Positions 24,517-34,140 are shown, counted from the first letter of the stretch. The stretch: DNA of 64,000 bases from Pontibacter aquaedesilientis (GCF_014773225.1 NZ_JACXAJ010000003.1:310001-374000); one strand, 5' to 3'. Notes: generated by a model from the letters alone, not told the origin. Numbers and translations: made by a program.

Positions 24517-26346
24517 ATGATGTCTATACCTGTCCAACTACTTTGCCGGCTCTTACTTTTGCTGACGCTCTTATTGGCCGCCCCTTGTGCGATGGCCCAA
24601 AGCCAGGAGCTTGCTCTGGCGCGGGAGTATTTCAGTAAGGGGGAATACCAAAAGGCCGAGACCATCTATAGCAAACTGATAGACGACCAGCGGCTTTTCT
24701 CCGTTGTGTACCCTGACTACCTCAAAACACTATTGGCCCAGAACAACTATAAAGAGGCCGAGAAACTGGTGAAGCGCACGGTTAAGCGCTATCCGGGGCA
24801 GGTGAATTACAATATTGACTTGGGCATCGTATACCAGGCTGCTGGCGATAAAGCAGGAGCTGAAAAGCACTTTGACAAACTGATTGCACAACTGAAACAA
24901 GAAGAGGTAATAGTAGCTGCCAGTGCCTTTGTGCAGCACGAGCTGTTCGATTATGCCGAGAAAGCCTACCTGCGTGGCCGCGAACTGAGCAGAAACCCCT
25001 ACGAGCACAACCGCTCCCTGATAGCGCTCTATACCTACCGCCAAAAGCACGAGAGCCTGATAGGCGAGGCGCTCAACCTGCTGCAGGAAAACGAAAGCGA
25101 ACTCATGTATGTGCAGAACATGCTGCAGAACAGCATGCAGGACGAAAAGGCATTTGCCGCACTGGAGAAAGAACTGATTACAAGGGTGCAGCAGAACCCC
25201 GACCTGTTGGCATACAACGAGCTATTGATCTGGCTATACATACAGCGGCGCGACTTCTACAGCGCTCTGCTCCAGGCCCGCTCCGTCGATAAGCGCACCC
25301 GCAGCGGCGGTACGCGCGTGATGGAGCTAGGCGCGATCAGCGCCCGCAACAAAGACTATCAGGGCGCTATTGAGGCTTACGAGTATATCATCAAAGAATA
25401 TCCTGGCGGGCCATACTACCTGGTGGCACGGCAGCGGCTTATTAATGCGCGGGAAGAGCAAGTGGAGAACACCTTTCCGGTTGACCTCAATAAGATCAGG
25501 GTATTGCTTACGGATTACGAGACGCTGCTGGCGGAGGTAGGGCGCAACGTGCAAACCGTTGAAGTACTGCAGCATATGGCCAATCTGTATGCTTTTCACC
25601 TGGATGATAAAGACAAAGCCATTGCGCTGCTGCAGGAAGCCATCGCCATGCCGCGCGCCAACCCGGACTTTGTGGCCGAGAGCAAGCTAACACTGGGCGA
25701 TATCTACCTCCTGAAAGGGGAGCCCTGGGAGTCGACGCTGCTTTACTCGCAGGTAGAGAAGTCGCATAAGGAAACCACCATTGGGCATGAGGCCAAGCTC
25801 CGCAACGCCCGCCTCAACTACTACAAAGGGGACTTCGAACTGGCGCAGGCGCACCTGGACATTCTGAAACTGGCCACCAGCCGCGAGATAGCCAACGACG
25901 CCATGGACCTGAGTCTGCTCATAACCGACAACACTGGCCTGGATACCTCCACCACTGCGATGGAAGAGTATGCGGCTATTGAGCTGCTTATCTTCCAGAA
26001 CAAGCTACAGGAGGCACAGGGCAAGCTGGATAATATGCTTAAGGCCTACCCCGGGCACAGTCTGACGGATGAGATTTATTACCGGAAGGCAACCATATAT
26101 GAGCGCACCGGTGAATTTGAGAAAGCCATTGCCAGCCTGGAGAAAGTGGTTAAGGCTCCGACCGACATTCTGAGCGACGATGCCTTGTACAAGCTTGCCT
26201 ATATTTATGAGGAGAATCTGAAGGATATCCAAAAGGCGCAGGAGCTGTACAATGAGTTTCTGGTGAAGCACAAGGGAAGCATCTATGTGGCGGAAGCCCG
26301 CAAGCGCTTCAGGAAGCTACGTGGCGATGCGTCGGTGGTGAACTAA
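24517..26346 (+). CDS. Secreted tetratricopeptide-repeat protein
   Basis: A 609-residue protein with a signal peptide (LLCRLLLLLTLLLAAPCAMAQ) and at least eight TPR units spread over the whole length (for example ALAREYFSKGEYQKAETIYSKL near the start and YYRKATIYERTGEFEKAIASLEKVV near the end). A periplasmic scaffold for envelope assembly is likely. No enzyme domain is visible. The first two residues are both Met; either may be the start. Confidence 0.85.
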   Translation: MMSIPVQLLCRLLLLLTLLLAAPCAMAQSQELALAREYFSKGEYQKAETIYSKLIDDQRLFSVVYPDYLKTLLAQNNYKEAEKLVKRTVKRYPGQVNYNIDLGIVYQAAGDKAGAEKHFDKLIAQLKQEEVIVAASAFVQHELFDYAEKAYLRGRELSRNPYEHNRSLIALYTYRQKHESLIGEALNLLQENESELMYVQNMLQNSMQDEKAFAALEKELITRVQQNPDLLAYNELLIWLYIQRRDFYSALLQARSVDKRTRSGGTRVMELGAISARNKDYQGAIEAYEYIIKEYPGGPYYLVARQRLINAREEQVENTFPVDLNKIRVLLTDYETLLAEVGRNVQTVEVLQHMANLYAFHLDDKDKAIALLQEAIAMPRANPDFVAESKLTLGDIYLLKGEPWESTLLYSQVEKSHKETTIGHEAKLRNARLNYYKGDFELAQAHLDILKLATSREIANDAMDLSLLITDNTGLDTSTTAMEEYAAIELLIFQNKLQEAQGKLDNMLKAYPGHSLTDEIYYRKATIYERTGEFEKAIASLEKVVKAPTDILSDDALYKLAYIYEENLKDIQKAQELYNEFLVKHKGSIYVAEARKRFRKLRGDASVVN

Positions 26347-26350
26347 GCTG

Positions 26351-26461
26351 CTAAGAAAAGAAGATGAAAAGTATCAGCAGGAAGACGATAAAGAAGCCAT
26401 ACATCATTAAATCCAGCGAGTAGTTTTTATACCGCTCATAAATTTCTCTGAATCGTTTCAT
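26351..26461 (-). CDS. 36-residue membrane peptide
   Basis: The frame reads MKRFREIYERYKNYSLDLMM and then an unbroken hydrophobic helix ending FIFFS. The charged amphipathic start and single helix look like a real small membrane protein of the kind conserved between recJ and its neighbour in Bacteroidota. The frame extends upstream to 26548, but that part looks non-coding, so ATG 26461 is chosen. The function is unknown. Confidence 0.55.
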   Translation of the reverse strand: MKRFREIYERYKNYSLDLMMYGFFIVFLLILFIFFS

Positions 26462-26555
26462 AGCCTGGAATGTTGTACTGTTGCAAAAGTACAAAAAATC
26501 AGGCAAAGGCGGTTCGCATCGTGCTATTCCTGTCCCAAAATCCTGCATAATTGAC

Positions 26556-26563
26556 TACCTTTG
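26556..26563 (+). promoter_or_regulatory. -7 element (TACCTTTG) for recJ
   Basis: A perfect TAnnTTTG match 28 bases before the preferred recJ ATG. It overlaps an alternative upstream start at 26561, which argues for the start at 26591. Confidence 0.55.
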
Positions 26564-26590
26564 CAATCGGTTTTATTTGTGAAGCAGCAT

Positions 26591-28306
26591 ATGGAGAAAA
26601 GGTGGGTATATAATCATGAGGCAACGCCGGAAGCAGTCAACCAGTTGGCCGAATCACTGAAGATCAGCACCACACTGGCTGATATCCTGTGCCAACGCGG
26701 TATCTGCACGTTCGAGGAGGCCAAAGCCTTTTTCCGCCCCAGTCTGCACGACTTACACGATCCTTTCCTGATGAAGGACATGCAGCGTGCTGTTGACCGT
26801 CTGGCGGAGGCCCTGCACCGCTCCGAAAAAATCCTGGTTTACGGTGACTACGACGTAGACGGCACCACCTCTGTGGCGCTTATGTATAGCTTCCTGCAGC
26901 AATTCACCCAGCCAGGTCAAATAGAATACTACATCCCGGACAGGTATAAGGAGGGATATGGTGTATCCACACAAGGTATAGACTATGCCAAGGCCGAGGG
27001 CTTCACGCTCATCATTAGCCTGGACTGTGGTATCAAGTCAGCCGATAAGGTGGCTTATGCGTCCTCGCTAGGTATAGACTTCATCATCTGCGACCACCAC
27101 TTGCCGGACGAGGATGTGCCGCAGGCTGTGGCTGTGCTCGACCCGAAACAAGTGGATTGTCTATACCCTTATAAAGAGCTTTCGGGCTGTGGGGTTGGTT
27201 TTAAGCTGGCGCAGGCTTTCTGTGTGCAGCAAGGTATACCGCAAGAGGAGGCTTTTAAGCTGCTCGACCTGCTGGTGGTAAGTATAGCCGCCGATATTGT
27301 GCCTATCACGGGGGAGAATCGTGTGTTGGCTTACTATGGTCTGCAGCTCATCAATGGTCCGTCGCCTACGCGTCCTGGTCTTGCAGCTTTGCAGGAACTG
27401 GCAGGTATAACCGCTGAGATGGATATCACGAGCATTGTGTTCGGCTTTGCGCCCCGCATCAATGCGGCAGGTCGTATGGGCGATGCCAAGCGATCTGTGA
27501 AGATGCTCCTGGCCCAGACCAAAGAGGAGGCCTTCCAGATGGCCGATATCATCAACGAGTCCAACAAGGAGCGACGCGACAAGGACTCCAACATCACCAA
27601 AGAGGCGCTGCAAATGATCGCCGAGGATGACTTCCTCAAAAACGCGAACTCTACAGTGCTATATAAGGAGAACTGGCACAAAGGTGTGATCGGTATAGTG
27701 GCTTCACGCTGCATCGATCATTACTACCGACCGACCATCATCCTGACGCACTCCAACGGGAAGGCTTCAGGCTCGGCCCGCTCGGTGCATGGCTTCAATG
27801 TGCACAATGCCATCGAGAGCTGCTCCGATTTGCTGGACCAGTTTGGGGGCCACATGTATGCGGCCGGTCTCACATTGCCGATAGAGAATGTGCCGGCTTT
27901 CAGGAAGCGGTTTGAGGAGGTGGTGTCTAGCACCATTACCGAGGACCAGAAAATACCCCAGATAGAGATTGACGGCAGGATCAACCTCAACCAGATCACC
28001 CGCAACTTCTTCAATATTGTGAAGCAAATGGAGCCATTCGGCCCGGGCAACATGAAGCCTGTGTTTGTGTCGGAATGCGTGTACGATACCGGAGCCGTGC
28101 GCGTGGTCGGCGACAGTCACCTGAAACTGCGCCTGACGCAGGATGGGTTTTATGATATCGACGCCATCGGTTTCGGCTTTGGAGATTATTTCAAATACAT
28201 TTCCAAGGGTATACCTTTCGATGTGTGCTACACAGTAGAGGAGAATGAGTTTAGGGGGAACGTTACGCTGCAGTTGCGTATCAGGGACATCCGGATGATG
28301 AAGTAG
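26591..28306 (+). CDS. recJ: Single-stranded-DNA-specific exonuclease RecJ
   Basis: A 571-residue 5'-3' exonuclease of the DHH family acting in RecF-pathway recombination and mismatch repair. Visible motifs are VYGDYDVDGTTSVALMYSF (motif I), LDCGI (motif II), ICDHHLPDE (the DHH motif), the GRMGDAKRSVKML stretch and HGFNVHNAIESCSDLLDQFGGH in the DHHA1 domain, followed by an OB-fold. All catalytic Asp and His residues are present. recF is elsewhere in the window. Confidence 0.95.
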   Translation: MEKRWVYNHEATPEAVNQLAESLKISTTLADILCQRGICTFEEAKAFFRPSLHDLHDPFLMKDMQRAVDRLAEALHRSEKILVYGDYDVDGTTSVALMYSFLQQFTQPGQIEYYIPDRYKEGYGVSTQGIDYAKAEGFTLIISLDCGIKSADKVAYASSLGIDFIICDHHLPDEDVPQAVAVLDPKQVDCLYPYKELSGCGVGFKLAQAFCVQQGIPQEEAFKLLDLLVVSIAADIVPITGENRVLAYYGLQLINGPSPTRPGLAALQELAGITAEMDITSIVFGFAPRINAAGRMGDAKRSVKMLLAQTKEEAFQMADIINESNKERRDKDSNITKEALQMIAEDDFLKNANSTVLYKENWHKGVIGIVASRCIDHYYRPTIILTHSNGKASGSARSVHGFNVHNAIESCSDLLDQFGGHMYAAGLTLPIENVPAFRKRFEEVVSSTITEDQKIPQIEIDGRINLNQITRNFFNIVKQMEPFGPGNMKPVFVSECVYDTGAVRVVGDSHLKLRLTQDGFYDIDAIGFGFGDYFKYISKGIPFDVCYTVEENEFRGNVTLQLRIRDIRMMK

Positions 28307-28357
28307 CAAATGTAGTTTCCCTTTTCTCCCTCAGGTATAGGAGAAGCGCTATTGATG

Positions 28358-28642
28358 CTAAAAGGTATAGCCATACAGTAAGATCAGGCAGAGAGCACAC
28401 AACCCCATACCCAACAATCCGGTCTTTGCATACTTACCTCTGTAGGCGAGGTAGCCAAGTATAACACCCAATGCTTCCGTTGTAAACAGGAATATCCGGA
28501 GAGGCAAGCTCATGGTATAAAGCGTTGCTATGTGCTGCACACCGCCTATTTCCTCATAATGTACCTCTGTTTGGTAGTAGAAGTAGGTGATCAGGGCCAG
28601 TCCGATCGCACCGATTAAAACAGAGAGGATTCCTTTTTTCAT
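28358..28642 (-). CDS. Small membrane protein, three helices, unknown
   Basis: A 94-residue protein with hydrophobic helices at about residues 4-22, 48-66 and 74-92. The linker contains YYQTEVHYEEIGGVQHIATLY. No family is recognised. It is convergent to recJ and stands 90 bases from the GH25 gene, from which it is separated by a terminator. Confidence 0.6.
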   Translation of the reverse strand: MKKGILSVLIGAIGLALITYFYYQTEVHYEEIGGVQHIATLYTMSLPLRIFLFTTEALGVILGYLAYRGKYAKTGLLGMGLCALCLILLYGYTF

Positions 28643-28675
28643 AAACTTAAGTTACGCACAACCAGCAAAAATAAA

Positions 28676-28706
28676 AAGCGAGTCCGGCCATAGGCAGGAC
28701 TCGCTT
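28676..28706 (-). terminator. Terminator after the GH25 gene
   Basis: Ten-base stem AAGCGAGTCC / GGACTCGCTT with an 11-base loop; read on the minus strand it is followed by TTTATTTTTG. Confidence 0.85.
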
Positions 28707-28731
28707 CATGTATGCAGTGTTACGAACGTGC

Positions 28732-29586
28732 TTATTGTGCCAGGGTCAGCTGTTTTCCTACCTTCAATTGCTCTAGTTCCGCGATGATAAGCTTCTCAGG
28801 ATAAGGCGTGAGCTTGGGCGGAACGCACATCATGTTCAGGGTATTCATGTCGCCGGCAAAGAAATTAAGGTCGATGGCCGCACGAACACCCGGCAGTCTG
28901 CCGGTGTCAGAGTATTGCCAGAACAGCCATTTGTCTTCCTGGTGTATTTCAGGCTCAATGGTGTTGTAGCGGGCAATCCAGAAGTGGTAATCCTTGAAAT
29001 GGCCCTGCAGCCAGCGGCGGTAAAAGTTCTGATTGGTATAGATGATGGGCTTCACGCCATAATGCTTGGTGATGGCCTCCAGCCAGATATGCATGCTGCG
29101 GCGCATCTCAGTGCCGGAAGTATGCTTCTCAATCACTTCCACATCCAACACAGGAGGCAGGTCCCCAGGCTCCAGCGCGACAGTATTGATGAATAGGTCG
29201 ATCTGGCCCTGCACCGGAGCGGCAGGTATAAAGAAGTGGTAAGCGCCCCGTTTGATGCCCACACGCTTGGTCTCTTCCCAGTTTCGGCCAAAGTAAGGGT
29301 CCAGGCGGTAATCGTCCTGCGTCGCCTTTACAAACGCAAACGATACATCGGCTCCCTTTACCTGATCCCAGTCCACCTCCTTTTGCCACTTCGACACGTC
29401 AATTCCTTTCAGGCTGGATGGCGTGATAAGTGTTGTCTTGGTCGTGGCTCCAGTGCTTTTGGCAGCCGTAGGCTCATTGGTTGTACTTTCGGGGTGACCG
29501 GAAACAGCGCCAGTCAGCCATACCAATAGCAATAAACTGGAATAGGTCAGCTTCTGGATGGCCAGGTTAAGTAAAGAAAACATCAT
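28732..29586 (-). CDS. Exported GH25 lysozyme (N-acetylmuramidase)
   Basis: A 284-residue protein with an N-terminal signal or anchor (about residues 12-30), a Thr/Ser-rich linker, and a GH25 domain from residue 63: KGIDVSKWQKEVDW, FAFVKATQ, GAYHFFIP, PVLDVEV, PIIYTNQNFY and FWIARYN. The Asp of GIDVSKWQ and the Asp and Glu of LDVEV are the expected catalytic residues. Enzymes of this family cut the beta-1,4 link between MurNAc and GlcNAc. With no prophage genes nearby, a cell-wall turnover role is more likely than a phage lysin. Confidence 0.9.
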   Translation of the reverse strand: MMFSLLNLAIQKLTYSSLLLLVWLTGAVSGHPESTTNEPTAAKSTGATTKTTLITPSSLKGIDVSKWQKEVDWDQVKGADVSFAFVKATQDDYRLDPYFGRNWEETKRVGIKRGAYHFFIPAAPVQGQIDLFINTVALEPGDLPPVLDVEVIEKHTSGTEMRRSMHIWLEAITKHYGVKPIIYTNQNFYRRWLQGHFKDYHFWIARYNTIEPEIHQEDKWLFWQYSDTGRLPGVRAAIDLNFFAGDMNTLNMMCVPPKLTPYPEKLIIAELEQLKVGKQLTLAQ

Positions 29587-29786
29587 AAAGGCTGGTTAAT
29601 CGGAACTCCAAACTAGAAAGAAGATGCGATAGATACAATTTTTTGGAGCGAAAAATTTTTGGCATTAAATTGAAGTTTTTGAATATAGCAACAGGTATAG
29701 CCCTTGTTAAAACTGGCCTGGCAGGTACAAATGTTGGCAAGGAGTCTGCATTGCAGGACGGGTCTTTAATGCTTAACTTTAAGCCG

Positions 29787-30518
29787 ATGATACTACGAGC
29801 TGAACATCTATTCAAGAAATACAAGTCGCGCATGGTCGTGAACGACGTGAGCGTGGAAGTGAACCAGGGGGAGATTGTGGGACTGCTGGGGCCAAACGGA
29901 GCCGGTAAGACTACCTCTTTCTACATGATCGTGGGCCTGGTGAAACCCAACAGTGGCAGGATATACCTCGATGATGAGAATATCACGGATCTGCCCATGT
30001 ACCAACGGGCTAAGCGCGGCGTAGGCTACCTGGCGCAGGAAGCCTCCGTATTCCGGCAATTGACGGTAGAGGAAAACATCCTGGCCCCATTGGAAATGAC
30101 GAACCGGCCCAAAAAAGAGCAGCTGGAGAAAGTAGAAGAATTGCTGGAGGAGTTCTCGCTGACGCATGTGCGCAAAAACAAAGGCATTGTGCTGTCGGGT
30201 GGTGAGCGCCGCCGCACCGAGATTGCCCGTGCCCTGGCCGTTGACCCCAAGTTCGTGCTTTTGGATGAGCCCTTCGCCGGAGTAGACCCCATCGCCGTGG
30301 AAGAGATCCAGAGTATTGTGGCCAAGCTCAAGAGCAAAAATATCGGTATCCTAATCACAGACCACAACGTAAACGAGACGCTTTCCATCACCGACCGCGC
30401 CTACCTGCTATTTGAGGGTAAGATCCTGAAGTCAGGCACCGCCGAAGAACTCGCCGCCGACGAGCAAGTAAGAAGGGTGTACCTAGGTAAGCACTTTGAG
30501 TTGAAGCGGAAAATTTAG
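29787..30518 (+). CDS. lptB: LPS export ABC transporter ATP-binding protein
   Basis: A 243-residue ABC ATPase: Walker [18 protein letters not shown]-loop region [10 protein letters not shown], signature [15 protein letters not shown], Walker [14 protein letters not shown] and switch LITDHNV. These are the LptB-specific variants. It powers LPS extraction by LptFG. The frame is open to 29643, but the family start [12 protein letters not shown] at 29787 is chosen. The partner lptC lies 9 kb upstream. Confidence 0.95.
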   Translation: MILRAEHLFKKYKSRMVVNDVSVEVNQGEIVGLLGPNGAGKTTSFYMIVGLVKPNSGRIYLDDENITDLPMYQRAKRGVGYLAQEASVFRQLTVEENILAPLEMTNRPKKEQLEKVEELLEEFSLTHVRKNKGIVLSGGERRRTEIARALAVDPKFVLLDEPFAGVDPIAVEEIQSIVAKLKSKNIGILITDHNVNETLSITDRAYLLFEGKILKSGTAEELAADEQVRRVYLGKHFELKRKI

Positions 30519-30960
30519 GTTAAATTGTTTAATGGTTAAATTGTTGTTCGAAAAGAGATAAATGGAAGACAAAAAATATCTTAAATTGAATGACATTGAG
30601 GCTTACAGAATAAGTTTTTCCCTAAGCAACAAAGTTTGGGAAATTGTATTGAGTTAGAGTTATTTTACTCAAAATACAGTAGGGCAACAGTACATAACGG
30701 CTGTAGATAGTATTTCAGCCAATCTTGCAGAAGGGTTTGGTCGGTATGGTAAGAAAGATAAAATTAAGTTTTATCGTTATGCTCAAGGTTCTATGTACGA
30801 AACATTTGATTGGACTGAAAAGGCTAAAGTGCGAAAGTTGATTTCGGAAGACCAGTACCAGTATGTGCTAGGCGAACTGAAGAAGCTGCCGAAAGCAATC
30901 AATAGTCTTGTCAAGTACACAAACAACCATTTAACCATTTAACAATTAAGCCATCAAACC
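30519..30960. repeat. Imperfect inverted repeats flanking the broken S23 gene
   Basis: Left copy near 30528-30546 (TTTAATGGTTAAATTGTTGT) and right copy near 30922-30948, which reads the same word in reverse complement (ACAACCATTTAACCATTTAAC). The insert-like unit lies between lptB and the GH3 gene. Confidence 0.6.
30562..30942 (+). pseudogene. Four-helix-bundle (S23 / 23S rRNA IVS-like) protein gene broken by a TAG
   Basis: In one frame the sequence reads MEDKKYLKLNDIEAYRISF, continues to KVWEIVLS, meets TAG at 30655-30657 (codon 32), then continues without further stops as SYFTQNTVGQQYI, DSISANLAEGFGR, KDKIKFYRYAQGS and so on to TAA at 30940. The SANxAEGFGR and KxKxxFYxxAxGS words identify the S23 / TIGR02436 family. 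One substitution would restore a 126-residue protein. The gene is not inside an rRNA here. Confidence 0.8.
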
Positions 30961-32478
30961 TTGGAAATAATCAACTCTATCGTGACGTGGGTGATGAAGA
31001 AGCGGATTCATGACATTGATCTGTTTCGGAAGTACCCGCATGAAGTGCAGGAGGAGCTGTTTCAGAACCTGATCAGTACAGCCAAGGGGACCGAGTTCGG
31101 TAAGAAGTATAGCTTTAGCGATATTAAATCGGTGAAGACGTTTCAGGAGCGGGTGCCTGTTACCACTTACGAGGACCTGTATCCTTACATTGAGCGGGTG
31201 ATGAAGGGGGAGCAGAACATTCTGTGGCCGAGCAAGATTGAGTGGTTCGCCAAGTCATCGGGCACGACCAACGCCCGCAGCAAGTTTATACCTGTCAGCC
31301 CGGAGTCGCTCGAAGATTGCCACTACAAGGGCGGCAAGGACATGCTCTCGCTCTACGTCAACAACTACCCCGATACTAAGCTTTTTACGGGTAAGGGTCT
31401 CTCCATTGGGGGCAGCCACCATCCCAACGAGTTTAATGCCAAGACTTCTTGCGGCGATGTGTCGGCGGTGATCATGCAGAACCTGCCCATCTGGGCCGAG
31501 GCCATGCGTACGCCACCGCTGAAAGTAGCGCTCATGGACAAGTGGGAGGAGAAGATTGAGAAGATGGTAGAGGTGACTGTGCCCGAGAACGTGACCAGCC
31601 TAAGCGGTGTTCCTACCTGGACCTACGTGCTTCTGAAGCGAATTCTGGAGGTGACGGGCAAAAGCAACATCCTGGAGGTATGGCCTAATCTGGAGCTCTT
31701 CACGCACGGGGCCGTGGCTTTCGGGCCGTACCGTCAGCTGTTCAAAGAGATTATACCTTCTGCTCAAATGAATTACCTCGAGGTATACAATGCCTCGGAG
31801 GGTTTCTTCGGCATACAGGACCAGCGCAACACCGAAGACGAAATGCTGCTCATGCTAGACTACGGCGTGTACTACGAGTTCATCCCGATGGACCAGTTTG
31901 AGGAGGAAAATCCCAAGACACTCACGTTGGATCAGGTAGAGTTAGGTAAGAACTATGCGCTGGTGATCTCAACCAATGCGGGTTTATGGCGCTACAAAAT
32001 CGGCGATACGGTACGCTTCACCAACCTGAGTCCTTACCGCATCAAGATTTCGGGTCGTACGAAGCATTTCATTAATGCTTTTGGAGAGGAAGTGATCGTG
32101 GAGAATGCCGAAGAGGCTATTACCAAGGCCTGCGAAGCGACTGGCGCGATTATATCGAACTTCACGGCCGCACCAGTGTACATGGAGAGCGGCAAGCGTG
32201 GCGGGCACGAATGGCTGATTGAGTTCGAGAAAGAACCGGACAGCCTGCCGCGCTTCACCCAAGTGCTCGACGAAACCCTGCGCGACATCAACTCCGACTA
32301 CGATGCCAAACGCCAAAACGACATCGCCCTGCAGGAACCTATCGTGCACGCCGCCCCGAAAGGCACCTTCATGAACTGGCTCAGTAAGAAGGGCAAGCTC
32401 GGTGGTCAGCACAAAGTGCCAAGACTGAGTAACACAAGAGAGTATCTGGAAGAGATTATGGAGTTAGTGGAGAATTAA
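30961..32478 (+). CDS. GH3-family acyl-acid amido synthetase-like protein
   Basis: A 505-residue member of the ANL-superfamily GH3 family, with a TTG start. Motifs are SSGTTNARSKFIP (ATP-binding), VYNASEGFFGIQD and YRIKISGRTKHFINAFGEEV near the hinge. Plant GH3 enzymes conjugate amino acids to acidic hormones; bacterial ones are thought to form acyl-adenylates and amides, with unknown substrates here. The full length argues against truncation. No partner gene is adjacent. Confidence 0.88.
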   Translation: MEIINSIVTWVMKKRIHDIDLFRKYPHEVQEELFQNLISTAKGTEFGKKYSFSDIKSVKTFQERVPVTTYEDLYPYIERVMKGEQNILWPSKIEWFAKSSGTTNARSKFIPVSPESLEDCHYKGGKDMLSLYVNNYPDTKLFTGKGLSIGGSHHPNEFNAKTSCGDVSAVIMQNLPIWAEAMRTPPLKVALMDKWEEKIEKMVEVTVPENVTSLSGVPTWTYVLLKRILEVTGKSNILEVWPNLELFTHGAVAFGPYRQLFKEIIPSAQMNYLEVYNASEGFFGIQDQRNTEDEMLLMLDYGVYYEFIPMDQFEEENPKTLTLDQVELGKNYALVISTNAGLWRYKIGDTVRFTNLSPYRIKISGRTKHFINAFGEEVIVENAEEAITKACEATGAIISNFTAAPVYMESGKRGGHEWLIEFEKEPDSLPRFTQVLDETLRDINSDYDAKRQNDIALQEPIVHAAPKGTFMNWLSKKGKLGGQHKVPRLSNTREYLEEIMELVEN

Positions 32479-32510
32479 GAGTTTAAAGATAAAAGCGGTT
32501 TTTCGTTTAA

Positions 32511-32592
32511 TTTGTCATTTCGACTTACAGGAGAAATCTGGAGTGAGGGGATTTAATAATTCAGATTTCTCACTGGCGTTCGAAATAACAAA
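32511..32592. repeat. 82-base palindromic intergenic repeat
   Basis: Outer arms TTTGTCATTTCGA / TCGAAATAACAAA and inner arms GAGAAATCTG / CAGATTTCTC pair in a nested palindrome. This matches a dispersed repeat type known from Bacteroidota intergenic regions (words GTCATTTCGA and GAGAAATCT). It lies just after the GH3 gene. Confidence 0.7.
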
Positions 32593-32635
32593 CAAGAATG
32601 CCCGGCAGTTTATACTAGCCGGGCATTCTTGTTTT
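32591..32635. terminator. Bidirectional terminator after the GH3 gene
   Basis: Sixteen-base stem AACAAGAATGCCCGGC / GCCGGGCATTCTTGTT around AGTTTATACTA. It is followed at 32636-32658 by a second hairpin, AAGTTATACCT C AGGTATAACTT, built from inverted copies of the abundant AGGTATA word. Confidence 0.85.
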
Positions 32636-32678
32636 AAGTTATACCTCAGGTATAACTTAATTCTTCTTTCTTAATAGC

Positions 32679-32933
32679 CTACTCAGTTTTCTTATTCTTC
32701 ATGAAGTATAGTCTATAGAACAAAGCTACAAGAGCAAAAAATAGCGATGCTTTTGCAGCGGTTTTATTAAATTCTATAGCGCTGCAAAGGTCTGCTCCTG
32801 TAATTGTAGATATACATTCGCCTGAAGAATTCGTTTCATACTTAAGACTTACCATAGAATTTACTACTCCAAACGCAAAAACAAATGAAGCAACAAATAG
32901 AGCAACGATAAGAATATTTGCCCATTTCTTCAT
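32679..32933 (-). CDS. Small membrane protein, two helices, unknown
   Basis: An 84-residue AT-rich gene. It has helices at about residues 5-28 and 58-76, and a central loop with two cysteines (SGECISTITGADLCSAIEF), suggesting a disulfide on the periplasmic side. No family is recognised. Base composition differs from the GC-richer neighbours. Confidence 0.6.
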   Translation of the reverse strand: MKKWANILIVALFVASFVFAFGVVNSMVSLKYETNSSGECISTITGADLCSAIEFNKTAAKASLFFALVALFYRLYFMKNKKTE

Positions 32934-32961
32934 ACCCTGTTATCATTCACTCCAGAACTCG

Positions 32962-33729
32962 TTACTCCAAAAAACTACTCATAAAGCCGCCTTCTTTCTT
33001 AGCATTTTCCCCGCGAGGCATCAGGGCTTCGATGAGCTTCTTCACTGGCATGGACTGCAGCCATACCTTGCCGGTGCCGCGCAGGGTGGCCAGAAAGATG
33101 CCTTCGCCGCCAAAGATCATGGATTTGAGTCCGCCGGCCTGCTGAATGCTGAAGTCTATACCTTGCTCAAAGGCTACCACGCAACCCGTGTCCACGCGGA
33201 GGGTCTCATTGTTGAGTTCTTTCTCTACAATGGTGCCGCCTGCATGCAGAAAAGCTAAGCCATCGCCGGAGAGCCGCTGCAGAATGAATCCTTCGCCGCC
33301 GAACAGGCCGGAGCCCAACTTCTGGTTGAAGTGCATGGCCAGCTTAGTGCCCAAAGCCGCCGCCAGAAAGGCGTCCTTTTGTGCGATGAGTGTGTTGCCG
33401 TTTAGCTGCTGCAGGTCGAGCGGCAGGATGGTGCCTGGGTAGGGGGCCGAGAAAGCGACCCGGCTCTTGCCGTAGCCACGGTGCGTAAAGTGCGTCATAA
33501 ACAGCGACTCGCCCGTGATCAGGCGACTGCCTGCTGATACCAATTTTCCCAGAAAGCCTTGGCTCGGATTAGAGCCGTCGCCCATTTTGGTCTGGAAGTC
33601 GATGCCTTCTTCCATGTATACCATGGCGCCGGCCTCGGCTATGACTGTCTCATTAGGGTCGAGCTCGATTTCGAGTACCTGTATGTCGTTGCCGAAAATA
33701 CGGAAGTCTATTTCGTGTGCATTTCTCAT
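32962..33729 (-). CDS. AIM24 / TIGR00266-family protein
   Basis: A 255-residue protein with the AIM24-type beta-barrel pattern: [74 protein letters not shown] and [20 protein letters not shown]. The family resembles the TRAP-like or tubby-like fold and is found from bacteria to mitochondria; its function is unknown. The gene is monocistronic. Confidence 0.9.
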   Translation of the reverse strand: MRNAHEIDFRIFGNDIQVLEIELDPNETVIAEAGAMVYMEEGIDFQTKMGDGSNPSQGFLGKLVSAGSRLITGESLFMTHFTHRGYGKSRVAFSAPYPGTILPLDLQQLNGNTLIAQKDAFLAAALGTKLAMHFNQKLGSGLFGGEGFILQRLSGDGLAFLHAGGTIVEKELNNETLRVDTGCVVAFEQGIDFSIQQAGGLKSMIFGGEGIFLATLRGTGKVWLQSMPVKKLIEALMPRGENAKKEGGFMSSFLE

Positions 33730-33774
33730 AGTGTTAGAGGGGTTGAGGTTCAGTCAGACAATTTAGCGATTTAT

Positions 33775-34140
33775 TTATTCCTCTTCATCGTCTTCGTCCT
33801 CATCTTTGCCCTTTTTTCGGCGGGCTTTCGGCAGGTCTTTGTCGTCTTCGTCATCCGAAACGGAGCTGGTGCCTTTCACGAAGTCCTCATCGGTTTCTTC
33901 TACTTCCTCGCCCTCTTCTATGTGGTACTCCTCTTCCTCTTTCTTAGCCTTTTCAGCGGCATCGCGCTTTACCAGCTTCTTGTCCTCCACGTTCTTGTTC
34001 AGAAACTCATTGATCTGGTCGATGGAGTAGTTCGACATGATCTCGCCCTGTTGGTTCACCTTTATCTCAAACCCCTCGAGGTCTTTATGTACTCGTGTCT
34101 TCTTTTTGGAGCTTTTATTTTCTTTCTTATTCTTAGCCAT
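33775..34140 (-). CDS. Highly charged, disordered protein, unknown
   Basis: A 121-residue protein that begins MAKNKKENKSSKKK and ends in an Asp/Glu run. A short ordered-looking middle (HKDLEGFEIKVNQQGEIMSNYSIDQINEFLNKNVEDKKL) may fold. The basic start and acidic end suggest a nucleic-acid or chaperone-like partner, but this is only composition. A longer open frame on the plus strand here (33559-34173) is an image of the repeated GA-rich codons. Confidence 0.65.
   Translation of the reverse strand: MAKNKKENKSSKKKTRVHKDLEGFEIKVNQQGEIMSNYSIDQINEFLNKNVEDKKLVKRDAAEKAKKEEEEYHIEEGEEVEETDEDFVKGTSSVSDDEDDKDLPKARRKKGKDEDEDDEEE

Noticed and set aside
30562..30942. Intervening sequence in 23S rRNA
   Set aside because: The S23 family is known from rRNA insertions, but no rRNA sequence surrounds this copy.
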